Translations under genes and position numbers: made by a program | The notes under the pieces: model-generated | Told to the model about the DNA's origin: nothing | What the model saw: the letters and a program-made list of their open reading frames with translations, nothing else | Databases searched by the model: none | Shown: positions 1 through 7,398 of the stretch, in pieces | How the letters are laid out: the number at the start of each line of letters is the position of its first letter | How positions within the stretch are numbered: the stretch's first letter is position 1 | Origin: Spirochaetales bacterium | GTDB lineage: Bacteria > Spirochaetota > Spirochaetia > SZUA-6 > RPPD01 | Direction: 5' to 3' | NCBI GenBank assembly: GCA_016929065.1 | Contig: JAFGJO010000043.1 | Span: forward strand, 153,970 to 217,969 | Length of the DNA stretch: 64,000 bases

Positions 1-249
1 AAAGAATACATCCACCACAGATGATCCGCAATCCGTCCAAACTGCCCCGTTGTTCAGACTGTATTCCATGGTATTGGAGACATTGAGGATCTGGCCGGCC
101 GCAACATCCATGTACGCCGATGAGACATCACCCACAACAGCAGGGCCGGTCACCCCGTCGGGGATTCCGCCGCCGGAAGGGGAGCCGCACCCGGTGAATA
201 CCAGGATTGCAATACTTAAAAAGTATGATGCTGTTTTCTTAAAACTCAT
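1..249 (-). CDS. Exported lipoprotein, N-terminal part (runs off left edge)
   Basis: The first 83 codons of a minus-strand gene are visible; the rest lies outside the window. It starts at an ATG (249) preceded by a GGAGG ribosome site. The protein begins with a basic, hydrophobic signal peptide ending in a lipobox (VFTGC at about residues 17-21), followed by a Ser/Gly/Pro-rich linker, so it should be a lipid-anchored envelope protein. The visible mature part resembles the start of a beta-sandwich (a stretch reading like 'sensitivity to displayed numeric value' domains is not recognisable to me). Function unknown. Confidence 0.8.
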   Translation of the reverse strand, partial: MSFKKTASYFLSIAILVFTGCGSPSGGGIPDGVTGPAVVGDVSSAYMDVAAGQILNVSNTMEYSLNNGAVWTDCGSSVVDVFF

Positions 250-289
250 GATAGCCTCCGTTATTTTTTATTTTCTCTTAATATTTCAC

Positions 290-308
290 CTATAGTTACT
301 AACTATAG
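290..308. promoter_or_regulatory. Perfect 9-bp-arm palindrome upstream of the left-edge lipoprotein
   Basis: CTATAGTTA-C-TAACTATAG is a perfect inverted repeat with a single central base, 41 bases upstream of the ATG at 249. On the minus strand it contains a TATAGT that could serve as a -10 box, so a bound repressor would block the promoter. The regulator is not identified. Confidence 0.5.
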
Positions 309-677
309 CATAAAACAATAGAAAAAAAAGGAGTATCATTTTATATTTTGATACGCCAAATTTAACCGATCAGGCTGATGTCTTCGCTGTACGCAAGAAA
401 TATCCAGGCACTAAAGCAATCATCTTGAGCGCCTGGCAAGCGCACGGGAATCAAACGTGTAATCTTCTTGTTTTTTATTGTATTGATTCTTGCTGCTGCA
501 ATAACGTTTGCACTATGTCGGATCGGCATGGTGAGGTTGAAATGCAATGGATAGATTTTTCCGGTTACAATGCCGACTATTTTTCCGTCTGCCCTGAAAC
601 AAGGGGATTGTCTGAGTACTTATCAGACAATCCCCTTGCGATAATAGATTTAAAATTCCAGTTTCATCTTGAATACA
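309..677. other. Intergenic stretch without a convincing gene
   Basis: Besides the hairpin listed separately, the minus strand is open from about 613 to 362 without a ribosome site; its product (about 80 residues, with a stretch IRHSANVIAAARINTIKNKK) looks protein-like but matches nothing I recognise. It may be the tail of a decayed gene. Confidence 0.4.
600..638 (-). terminator. Strong hairpin downstream of a lipoprotein gene
   Basis: A perfect 16-bp stem (CAAGGGGATTGTCTGA and its complement) with a 7-base loop lies 40 bases past the stop codon at 678. There is no real U-tract on either side, so it may be a transcript-end stabiliser or processing hairpin rather than a classical intrinsic terminator. 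Confidence 0.55.
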
Positions 678-1538
678 CTATTTTTTCTTTTTCATGGCAT
701 CAACAACTGCGAGCTGGGCCTCGATTGAACCAAATCCTTCGAATTGTTTCAATGCCTCTATTTTATTTCTCGCAGCCTGTGTCCATTCGGTTGTCTTGAT
801 CCCTTTTGCTTCCTTTCGTTTGAAACCTGCATAAAAATAGAAAATTGCATGGAGTTCATCAACGGTGTACCCGGACCAAAGATCCTTGATATCTTCTTCA
901 CCCTCATAAAATTTCAATGCTTTTCCGGTGGTAACAAGCTCCTCAAGTTTTTTCTGGGTATTTATCAGTCTTTCTTTGTCTTCCGGAGAACCCAGTTTGT
1001 ATATTTGAGGGGTTCCGGGTTCGGGGATGACAAATTCCCCCAGATAAATCACGTCGCCTGGTTTGTCAACACTAAACATCACCGGATTCCCGCTAAAAGG
1101 TTTTTTTTCTTCATTACTGTTTTCATGCCAGAGCAATTCTTTGAATACATAGGATCCTGTTGGCAGGTTCTTTGAAATCCTGAATTGTGACAGAGGGTAT
1201 TGCCCGCTTACATCAGACGGCTCAAAAATGAGAAAGCTTTCTTTTGTTTCGGTGTTTTCAACAAATACTTCAAAGCTTGTTCCTGTGTAGGTATCGTTTC
1301 GGGTGTTTAGTGCACCGGATTGGGTGATAAAACAGTTTTCAAACCCTTCGCGTCGGGCATAACTTGTGGTTGATCCAATGTACATGATCACTATTGATGT
1401 GTTTGGTTCAATTTTATCCGGTACGGAACGCGCACTGTTATAGGCAACAAGATTTGCAACAGCCATTATTCCGCTGCAGCCCATTACGAAAAGCATCAAA
1501 CAGATAAAGAGTATGATAATTATCAAATTTTTTTTCAT
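678..1538 (-). CDS. Exported lipoprotein of unknown function
   Basis: A 286-residue protein with a Lys-rich start, a long hydrophobic segment and a lipobox (FVMGC, Cys about residue 21), indicating a lipid-anchored envelope protein. The middle (about residues 45-175) has alternating hydrophobic strands and may be a beta-domain; the C-terminal 100 residues are helical and charged, ending in a Lys run. The ATG at 1538 has GGAAGAGG upstream at good spacing. It is a single-gene unit between its own promoter (1567-1596) and the hairpin at 600-638. I recognise no family. Confidence 0.85.
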   Translation of the reverse strand: MKKNLIIIILFICLMLFVMGCSGIMAVANLVAYNSARSVPDKIEPNTSIVIMYIGSTTSYARREGFENCFITQSGALNTRNDTYTGTSFEVFVENTETKESFLIFEPSDVSGQYPLSQFRISKNLPTGSYVFKELLWHENSNEEKKPFSGNPVMFSVDKPGDVIYLGEFVIPEPGTPQIYKLGSPEDKERLINTQKKLEELVTTGKALKFYEGEEDIKDLWSGYTVDELHAIFYFYAGFKRKEAKGIKTTEWTQAARNKIEALKQFEGFGSIEAQLAVVDAMKKKK

Positions 1539-1566
1539 AAAAATACCTCTTCCATGGAATTATGTC

Positions 1567-1596
1567 TTTATATCGTAAGCTGAGTCCTTTTGTCAA
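1567..1596 (-). promoter_or_regulatory. Sigma70-type promoter of the 678-1538 gene
   Basis: TTGACA (1596-1591) and TATAAA (1572-1567) are separated by 18 bases, and the -10 box is about 28 bases from the ATG, leaving room for a leader with the ribosome site. Confidence 0.65.
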
Positions 1597-1615
1597 GACA
1601 TTTTTTTCACGCATT

Positions 1616-2224
1616 TTACCGGTGAAAACTATTTTTTTTCTTCCGTTCCGCCAGTTTCCTGTAAACCTTTAATACCACTGCCGTAATTTCCGGGTGATAC
1701 GCTTCAAAATCTTTGGGATTCAAGGTATTCAGGTTATTCTCAATCAACATCACCGCATCAGCCATATCTTTGGCTGCCAGTTCCGGCCCATCATCCTCAA
1801 GCTTCGACAGGTACATCGCGATTTTTAGTTCGATCAGTTTCTTTAAAGTAATGAAATTGGCTCCCAATACCTCATCATACTCCCACACCGAGTCGGGTTC
1901 AGGAAGGGGAATCAACATCTCCCATGCCTCACCAGGGAACAGCACGTCAACAGGAATTCCAAGTTTCTTGTCTTCAGCGGATTCTGTGCCTGTTATAAAT
2001 TCCCCTTCAAGGATTTTCCGAACTTCTGTCCAGCCCGCCTGTGTTGTAAGGATATCGATATCATGAGTAGTCCGAAACCCCCCGTTGCGGATTACCGCCA
2101 TTCCCCCGATCACCGCATAGGGAACATTTTTTTCCGAAAAAGCTTTATGCAGTTTCTTTATCACCTCAAGCAGAGGAGATTTTTTAAAATTACCATTAAT
2201 ATATAAAACTTCTTCAGGAGACAT
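1616..2224 (-). CDS. Nucleotidyltransferase-fold protein (AbiEii/MNT-like)
   Basis: A 202-residue protein with the DNA polymerase beta-type nucleotidyltransferase signature: GG at about 40-41, then RTTHDIDIL with Asp55 and Asp57, and a third acidic residue in PVDVLF (Asp93). Such stand-alone proteins transfer nucleotides to RNA or protein, and many belong to toxin-antitoxin systems (AbiEii, MNT). The C-terminal half is helical. No partner antitoxin (HEPN or AbiEi) is adjacent, so a toxin role is only a possibility. The ATG has no Shine-Dalgarno; a promoter ends five bases upstream, suggesting a leaderless mRNA. Confidence 0.75.
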   Translation of the reverse strand: MSPEEVLYINGNFKKSPLLEVIKKLHKAFSEKNVPYAVIGGMAVIRNGGFRTTHDIDILTTQAGWTEVRKILEGEFITGTESAEDKKLGIPVDVLFPGEAWEMLIPLPEPDSVWEYDEVLGANFITLKKLIELKIAMYLSKLEDDGPELAAKDMADAVMLIENNLNTLNPKDFEAYHPEITAVVLKVYRKLAERKKKNSFHR

Positions 2225-2229
2225 ATTCT

Positions 2230-2258
2230 TTTATAAACTATTTTTACCTGAAAATCAA
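2230..2258 (-). promoter_or_regulatory. Promoter implying a leaderless mRNA for the nucleotidyltransferase
   Basis: TTGATT (2258-2253), 17-base spacer, TATAAA (2235-2230), then only five bases to the ATG at 2224. Transcription would start at or next to the start codon. Confidence 0.65.
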
Positions 2259-2352
2259 TTCACCAGCGCAGGGGAATATTGGCCCCCAAATGGCGCTTGC
2301 CGGGGCGATTGTATTTTCGTCCAGTAATTGGGAAACTGATTTGTTCCACAGC

Positions 2353-2380
2353 TTGACGGAGCAAAAATAAATGCTATACT
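2353..2380 (+). promoter_or_regulatory. Sigma70-type promoter of the ankyrin operon
   Basis: TTGACG (2353-2358), 16-base spacer and TATACT (2375-2380) lie 32 bases before the ATG at 2413. Confidence 0.6.
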
Positions 2381-2412
2381 GATGGTATACGAATAAAACA
2401 GCCATCAAAAGG

Positions 2413-2730
2413 ATGGATATGACGCTGTTCGGCCCTCTTGATTTTATCAAACTCCAACAGAAAAAAAATATTCAAAAAATTGGAAAACTGCTCTTTGGCC
2501 GCCACGAATACTGCTACTGGGAAAAAATCCGGAATCCCTTTTTTACCATTTCACAACGGGACAGGGAAAATTTCAACAAAGCAGGCGAAGCACTGGTTTA
2601 TCTCGGAGAGATAGGCAATCCAAAGGCCATGGCCGTGCTCGAAGATGCCTTCCAGAACGGAATGAAGGAAACAGCTGAGTCTCTTGAAAAAATCAAAAGG
2701 GAAACATCAGAAAAGGAGATATCTGAATGA
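2413..2730 (+). CDS. Small conserved-looking protein coupled to the ankyrin protein
   Basis: A 105-residue soluble protein with no signal peptide. Residues about 55-85 (EALVYLGEIGNPKAMAVLED) read like one HEAT-type helical repeat; the C-terminus is charged and helical. Start could be the ATG at 2413 or the one at 2419, which is better spaced from AAAAGGA. Its stop overlaps the next start by four bases (ATGA), so it is translationally coupled to the exported ankyrin protein and probably shares its function. Family not recognised. Confidence 0.7.
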   Translation: MDMTLFGPLDFIKLQQKKNIQKIGKLLFGRHEYCYWEKIRNPFFTISQRDRENFNKAGEALVYLGEIGNPKAMAVLEDAFQNGMKETAESLEKIKRETSEKEISE

Positions 2731-4667
2731 AAAGAATGCTGATTTTTTTTATCTTGTTATTCCTCCTGGTAAAAGTCTTCCCTGATGAAAAAAAAGAGTT
2801 AACAGCAAATCTCAACCAGGGCATCAGCAAGAAAAATCTGGAATTAGTAAAGGAAACATTTCAAAGACTGTCCGATCTGAACGAAAAACCGGACCTTACC
2901 AGCCTCCTCCATCAGGCTGTTCTTCATTCCAACAACGAAATTATTAACTTCCTGATAGAAAATGGAGCAGATCCAAACACGCCTTACGGCTATCACCAGG
3001 AGCGACCGCTCTATGCCGCTCTCAAGCAATGGAGAGAAGGGAGTATTATCAGGAATCTCCTGCAAAAAGGAGCGATCATTGATCAGAAAGCATTAAATGA
3101 AGCAGCAGGCGGCGGAGGCAAGGCCCTGAATCTGGAAATCCTGTTGGAATATTTAACAGAAACCCGTCTTCTCAATGAAGCGCTTGCTTTTGCCGTGAAA
3201 TATCCGTCCAATGAAACCAGAATCAAAATGCTGCTTGACAGTGGCGCAGATGTCCAGTCACGTCATACTGTTTCTTTCTATGAAAAAAACAGGACTGTAT
3301 CATGGACTCCCATCATGCTTGCATCCCGGGAGATTGGCAGCGAAGAGGTGATCGGGCTTCTTTTAAAGTATGGAGCCCTTGTCGAGGATGATGATGAAGA
3401 GGGAACGACACCTTTATTGATTGCCGTGAAGAACAATGCCAAAAAAAATATATCCGTTCTTTTAAAACATGGAGCCGATATACACCACCGCGACAAGAAT
3501 GGCCGGAATGTGCTGGATCTTGTTCCTAAAATCCAAAAACCAACTCTCATTAATGGAAAATACACCACCATGGAATTGGAAAACGAGGAGATATTCTTTC
3601 TGCTGATAAATGAAGGAGCAGATTTCAAGGGGCAGGATATCAGCTCAAAAACACTCATCGCGGCGCTTTCCATGGTTTATAAAACCGACATCCTTCTAAA
3701 ACTTATAGAAAGCGGGATAAATACACGCGCAACCGACAAATACGGTATCACCCCTCTGGTAAAAATGATCAAAGATGAAAAAGAGCCGGTGTTATTGGAA
3801 GCAGCCATCAGGGCAGGTTCGGAGGTGAATGCCAAAGACAGTTCCGGTACCCCTGTTTTGATGCTTCTGCTTCAAAAAGCAAAAAACAATAACCGGTATA
3901 TTGGAGCCATAAACCTTGTACTGGAGCATGGAGCAGATGTCAACTGCACGGATAGCGATGGATTATCTCCTCTTCTTCTCTCCATAAGGGAAAACCTTCC
4001 GGAGATAGCTTTTCAATTACTGAAAAAGAACGCCGATACCCGGATTGTTGACAAAAGCGGAAAGACGCTCCTCATGTTTGCCATTCAATCCGGAAATTCG
4101 GAGCTGGCAATCCATCTTCTGAAAAAAACATCCGATGTGCGCGCGGTCGATCCTTTCGGGAACACCCCACTTTTGTATGCAGCTTTCTTTACTGATAATA
4201 ATGCCCTCATGGATGCTCTCATGAGCTCGGGATCAGATATTCACCATCGGAATCATTTTGGGGCAACACCACTTTTATTGGCGCGTTTGGCCGGTCATAC
4301 CGGTACAGAGAAATACTTGTCAGAAAAATCAGCAGACAGTGGAGCATTAAGAAAAGAACTTCTTCGGGATTTTGTCACCTCTTTGGAAAAAAAAGAGTGG
4401 AATAATCTGGGCAAATTTTTTTCAACCGGGGTTCTTTATGAAGAAGTGGTATTTCATACCGTGCGGCAAAAAGGATTCACAAGTGCGGAAACCATGAGTG
4501 TATTGCAAAGCATCAGCCGTGCCAAATACCAGCTATCTGTGGAGATCGGCTTTTTGGCCTCGATTCGTATCAGCGAAGAGAACGGCATGAACGATTATCA
4601 GTTCCTTTTCATCATCCAAAACGAAAAACCGGTTCTTTATAAAATAATTCACCATGTTGGAATATAA
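2727..4667 (+). CDS. Exported ankyrin-repeat protein
   Basis: A 646-residue protein beginning with a signal peptide (MKRMLIFFILLFLLVKVFPDE). From about residue 40 to 540 it carries roughly a dozen ankyrin repeats, visible as recurring phrases such as LLKYGA, LLKHGADIHHRDKNG and LEHGADVNCTDSDG, each followed by a LL-hA helix pair. The last 90 residues are not ankyrin and may form a small alpha/beta domain. Ankyrin solenoids bind other proteins; here the target would be in the periplasm or outside. It overlaps the preceding small gene by four bases. No enzymatic motif is seen. Confidence 0.88.
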   Translation: MKRMLIFFILLFLLVKVFPDEKKELTANLNQGISKKNLELVKETFQRLSDLNEKPDLTSLLHQAVLHSNNEIINFLIENGADPNTPYGYHQERPLYAALKQWREGSIIRNLLQKGAIIDQKALNEAAGGGGKALNLEILLEYLTETRLLNEALAFAVKYPSNETRIKMLLDSGADVQSRHTVSFYEKNRTVSWTPIMLASREIGSEEVIGLLLKYGALVEDDDEEGTTPLLIAVKNNAKKNISVLLKHGADIHHRDKNGRNVLDLVPKIQKPTLINGKYTTMELENEEIFFLLINEGADFKGQDISSKTLIAALSMVYKTDILLKLIESGINTRATDKYGITPLVKMIKDEKEPVLLEAAIRAGSEVNAKDSSGTPVLMLLLQKAKNNNRYIGAINLVLEHGADVNCTDSDGLSPLLLSIRENLPEIAFQLLKKNADTRIVDKSGKTLLMFAIQSGNSELAIHLLKKTSDVRAVDPFGNTPLLYAAFFTDNNALMDALMSSGSDIHHRNHFGATPLLLARLAGHTGTEKYLSEKSADSGALRKELLRDFVTSLEKKEWNNLGKFFSTGVLYEEVVFHTVRQKGFTSAETMSVLQSISRAKYQLSVEIGFLASIRISEENGMNDYQFLFIIQNEKPVLYKIIHHVGI

Positions 4668-4726
4668 AAATGACAGGAATTGTTATCTCACCGGAATCGT
4701 TCGCCGCCCATTGTGCAGTCAGGTGA

Positions 4727-4921
4727 AATGGCGCAGCGACGAAAAAGGCGATTATCGTGTATGCCGGAAGAGGGTTTTCTTTGACTGGAGGCAAGACGCG
4801 AAACTTCGTAGCTGCCATCGATGCCTTAACAGGGTATTTGAAATGTGCTATTCATACAATCGGTGGCACCGCAGGCTCCTGTCCTGCAGCGATCGATGCC
4901 ACAACTGGATACGCCCGATAA
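4727..4921 (+). pseudogene. Remnant of a DUF5122-type beta-propeller
   Basis: After a stop at 4724-4726, one frame reads 64 codons with two tandem units of the delta-60/DUF5122 propeller repeat: IVYAGRGFSLTGGKTRNF followed by VAAIDALTG, then a second, shorter unit with AAIDATTGYA, and a TAA at 4919. Intact members are hundreds of residues long and secreted. There is no start codon or ribosome site, so this is debris. It fills most of the 312-base gap after the ankyrin gene. Confidence 0.55.
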
Positions 4922-4941
4922 TCCACAGTTCAGAACAAGTA

Positions 4942-4970
4942 TTGAGGCATCCGGCCAACTCTGCTATACT
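4942..4970 (+). promoter_or_regulatory. Promoter implying a leaderless mRNA
   Basis: TTGAGG (4942-4947), 17-base spacer, TATACT (4965-4970), then nine bases to the ATG at 4980. Confidence 0.55.
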
Positions 4971-4979
4971 CCCGACAGC

Positions 4980-5378
4980 ATGTATCTCTTCAAATCTGTA
5001 TGGGCCAGGATGCTTCTCTCTCTCTACTTTTCCGGCACAATTAGTTTGTCAGCCGTGATCGCGAAGGGCATTTCCGCAGAATCATATCCTGCATATTTAT
5101 ATGAGCTGCTTTTCCCGGCAGGGATTATGACCGCTGTCCATTTTATCATCTACCTGGTTATTCTGAAAACAGAAAAACCAACGCATTTCATCACCGTGTT
5201 CTCGCTGGGCAGTGCCCTGATTATCCTGAGCATTATCGCCATGAACATACTTCTGTTCCACGACTGTATCCGCTGCGGTTTTCATTCAGCCGCCGCCCGT
5301 GATAATAACTCCCCACAGATTTCTATTGTCATCGGGGATATCAGGCCCGTAAACCGCCAACACATATATCCGCGATGA
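4980..5378 (+). CDS. Small integral membrane protein
   Basis: A 132-residue reading frame with three or four hydrophobic helices (about residues 8-27, 41-63, 72-95), so it should sit in the inner membrane. No family is recognised. A longer frame is open back to 4845 but the start at 4980 is favoured because a promoter ends nine bases before it. There is no Shine-Dalgarno. The last 93 bases overlap the 3' end of the convergent lipoprotein gene (5286-5768); the polar tail after about residue 100 may be read-through into that gene caused by a lost stop. Confidence 0.5.
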   Translation: MYLFKSVWARMLLSLYFSGTISLSAVIAKGISAESYPAYLYELLFPAGIMTAVHFIIYLVILKTEKPTHFITVFSLGSALIILSIIAMNILLFHDCIRCGFHSAAARDNNSPQISIVIGDIRPVNRQHIYPR

Positions 5379-5768
5379 ATTTCCGCTTTGCGAACAGGTC
5401 TTTATGACAATAATATTCAAACCGCTATCAAGAGAGATGGGGGCAGATGTTTCCCCTGATGCAACAGGACTATCATTAATAGTGATGCTCGTTCCTTCAA
5501 AAACCGATGCAGGTGTGATGGTTATGGAAGAAAGGGGCTCCTCCGATTCAAGTGAATAGTACACTGTCTCCTGGTCGAAAACCGGCGAAAGGGAGCCTTC
5601 CGACACCTCGAGCGCCGAAAGATTCACATTTTCAACCGGGATGATGCTCTCATCATTACCGGAATCCAAAATGTCACATGCAAGAAAACTTGTTGGAATG
5701 AAGATACAAAATAACAGTATATGTTTTAGATAAAAAAATATTCTCATTATAAAGAGGAAGTGTTTCAT
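5286..5768 (-). CDS. Lipoprotein with a cadherin-like beta-sandwich domain
   Basis: A 160-residue protein with signal sequence and lipobox (SFLAC, Cys about residue 31). Residues about 48-140 match the bacterial cadherin-like beta-sandwich pattern: LSALEVSEGSLSPVF, an aromatic YYSLE strand, ITITPASVFEGTSITIND, and a closing strand YVLAVYG. In this family the domain is usually repeated and followed by other modules, so this short protein ending in a Gly run may be truncated. GGGGAGA precedes the ATG. An identical domain type occurs in the 7399-10071 protein. Confidence 0.75.
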   Translation of the reverse strand: MKHFLFIMRIFFYLKHILLFCIFIPTSFLACDILDSGNDESIIPVENVNLSALEVSEGSLSPVFDQETVYYSLESEEPLSSITITPASVFEGTSITINDSPVASGETSAPISLDSGLNIIVIKTCSQSGNSSRIYVLAVYGPDIPDDNRNLWGVIITGGG

Positions 5769-5893
5769 GGTGTTCTCCCCGGGCTGAATTTCTGGCCTGC
5801 AATAAAAATTATAAAATACAATCTACACACATATAATTATTTTTCAATATTAATGAGCCCATATGGAGTTTTTCTTTCTCATTCACAGCTCGG

Positions 5894-6150
5894 CCCTGCC
5901 GGACCGGGAAACTCACGGAAGATTCAACCCGGAACAAATTGTACCGGGTGGAATCTGACAACTACAATAATGTCCTTTGTTCCAACCCGGCCGGAAGCAG
6001 TGTCACAACCGTTTCTTTTCCAGGCAGCCCGCATTCGGAGCTGTTTTGGAGATTCTTCCCCGGAGATATACATACCCCCCCCTTTTGTCTGCAGCCTTAC
6101 AGCGGCCGAGCCATTTGGGTTCGGTATGACCGCAGTCACTGCAGACAAAT
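5894..6150 (+). pseudogene. Decayed fragment of a YWTD-propeller lipoprotein
   Basis: One plus-strand frame reads KLTEDSTRNKLYRVESDNYN then NVLCSN, which is a degraded copy of the intact YWTD protein at 23585-24460 (which reads ELTVDSTGNKLYWTDYDNYN then KILCSN). DNA similarity is also evident (both contain GGAACAAATT and AATCCTTTG/TGTCCTTTG followed by TTCCAAC). The copy then drifts and lacks both ends. The rest of the 5769-6306 gap shows nothing. Confidence 0.65.
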
Positions 6151-6306
6151 ATTTTTTTCTGCCATTTCGTTATATTATATAGAAGATTTTGATTCCAGGC
6201 AGCAAGATGTCATTGGCAATAGTATCCTTGCTTTTCGGGTATTGTGCATAACGCGGAGTGAGGAAAAAGCTGCGTTGAAAAATATGTCTGTTATATCAGA
6301 TCATGC

Positions 6307-7392
6307 TTATTGGTTTTCAGTGTTTTCCGGGGATTTTTGTTCCAGCCTGAAATAAATGTCAACTCTCCGTTGTCCGGGCCAGAATTCCTTTTCACGCAGT
6401 TCGCGTTTGCCAATCATATCCGTGCTGGATGAAATAATATCTTCCGGTATTCCGGCTTCCCCCAGAACGCGCTTTGCCGCAGCAATCCGCATGTGGACAA
6501 GAAGGTCATATCCGGTCTCCTCGCCTATCGGCACGGCAAATCCTTCCAGCGTGATTACGATTTTTTGTGCGGGGTATTTTTCCTGAAGCGCGGAAATGGT
6601 TTCTTTTATGGTGTCGGCGCCTGAGAGAATGGCGTCCGTATCCTTGTGGAAATAAAGGGTTCCGATCAGGACCGGGCGAAGAGTGGAGAGTTCAATATTT
6701 GTGCGGTATGAAGGTGTGTCTGGCGTGACCGGCGTATTCACCACAGGCAGGTCCGTCGGTTGATTTGTGGGTTCTGTCGGCGTGCGGGTTTTTTCACCGA
6801 ATGAAAAAATCAGGCCCATGTTGACGGAAATCACCGGGATGACGATATCCTGCGCAAAGAAGGCGGTACCCTGAAGCAAAACCTGTATTCCCAGTAAATC
6901 CATGAGCGGCCAGACTATCCGCAGATTAACCGACACGTGCGGGGAGATAAAGGGAAAGTCTGATCCCTCTCCGGTTGCCAGGGCAAAGATGTTGTTCTGC
7001 ACATTGGTGAGAAACACCTGTGAGCTGCCTGCCTGAATTCCGGGTTCTATTGTAAGCCATGTCAGATCAAATGCCCAGAACGAGTACAGGGAGAGCTGGT
7101 AATAATCATACGTGTCCGCGCCGGTGTCCGGAAACAGGATTTTGCCGTACCTTATGTCGGCGCCAAAACCCAGTCCTTGCCATACTGAATAATCCGCTGA
7201 GAGTCCGAAGACATATCCGGGATTTGCCCGAAATACCCCGGTTCCCAGGCCGATTTGTTCCCCTATGTCGGCGACAGTGGGGATGGCCACACCGCCGTCA
7301 GCCCCGATACGCATCTGGGCCGACAACGCATGCATGCAGATAAAAAAAAGAATGCAGGCAACAACGCGCAGGAGAACGGCTGTCTTTCCCAT
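6307..7392 (-). CDS. Outer-membrane barrel with OmpA-type C-terminal domain
   Basis: A 361-residue protein. Residues 1-25 are a signal peptide ending ALSAQ. About 26-205 alternate aromatic and polar residues like an eight-stranded barrel (for example LSLYSFWAFDLTWLTIEPGI). A Pro/Thr-rich linker (about 207-235) leads to an OmpA-like peptidoglycan-binding domain (about 240-355) with the late motif GQRRVDIYF, where R-R-V contact diaminopimelate in the family. It would tether the outer membrane to the wall. It starts six bases after the beta-helix lipoprotein gene, so the two form an operon. The ribosome site is weak, consistent with coupling. Confidence 0.85.
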   Translation of the reverse strand: MGKTAVLLRVVACILFFICMHALSAQMRIGADGGVAIPTVADIGEQIGLGTGVFRANPGYVFGLSADYSVWQGLGFGADIRYGKILFPDTGADTYDYYQLSLYSFWAFDLTWLTIEPGIQAGSSQVFLTNVQNNIFALATGEGSDFPFISPHVSVNLRIVWPLMDLLGIQVLLQGTAFFAQDIVIPVISVNMGLIFSFGEKTRTPTEPTNQPTDLPVVNTPVTPDTPSYRTNIELSTLRPVLIGTLYFHKDTDAILSGADTIKETISALQEKYPAQKIVITLEGFAVPIGEETGYDLLVHMRIAAAKRVLGEAGIPEDIISSSTDMIGKRELREKEFWPGQRRVDIYFRLEQKSPENTENQ

Positions 7393-7398
7393 AATAGC

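Noticed and set aside
362..547. Minus-strand 61-codon ORF that briefly looked like a PilZ tail
   Set aside because: No PilZ RxxxR or D/NxSxxG motif, no ribosome site; kept only as a possible relic in the gap note.
1616..2730. Nucleotidyltransferase plus neighbour as a toxin-antitoxin pair
   Set aside because: The next gene is divergent and belongs to the ankyrin operon; no HEPN or AbiEi-like partner is adjacent.
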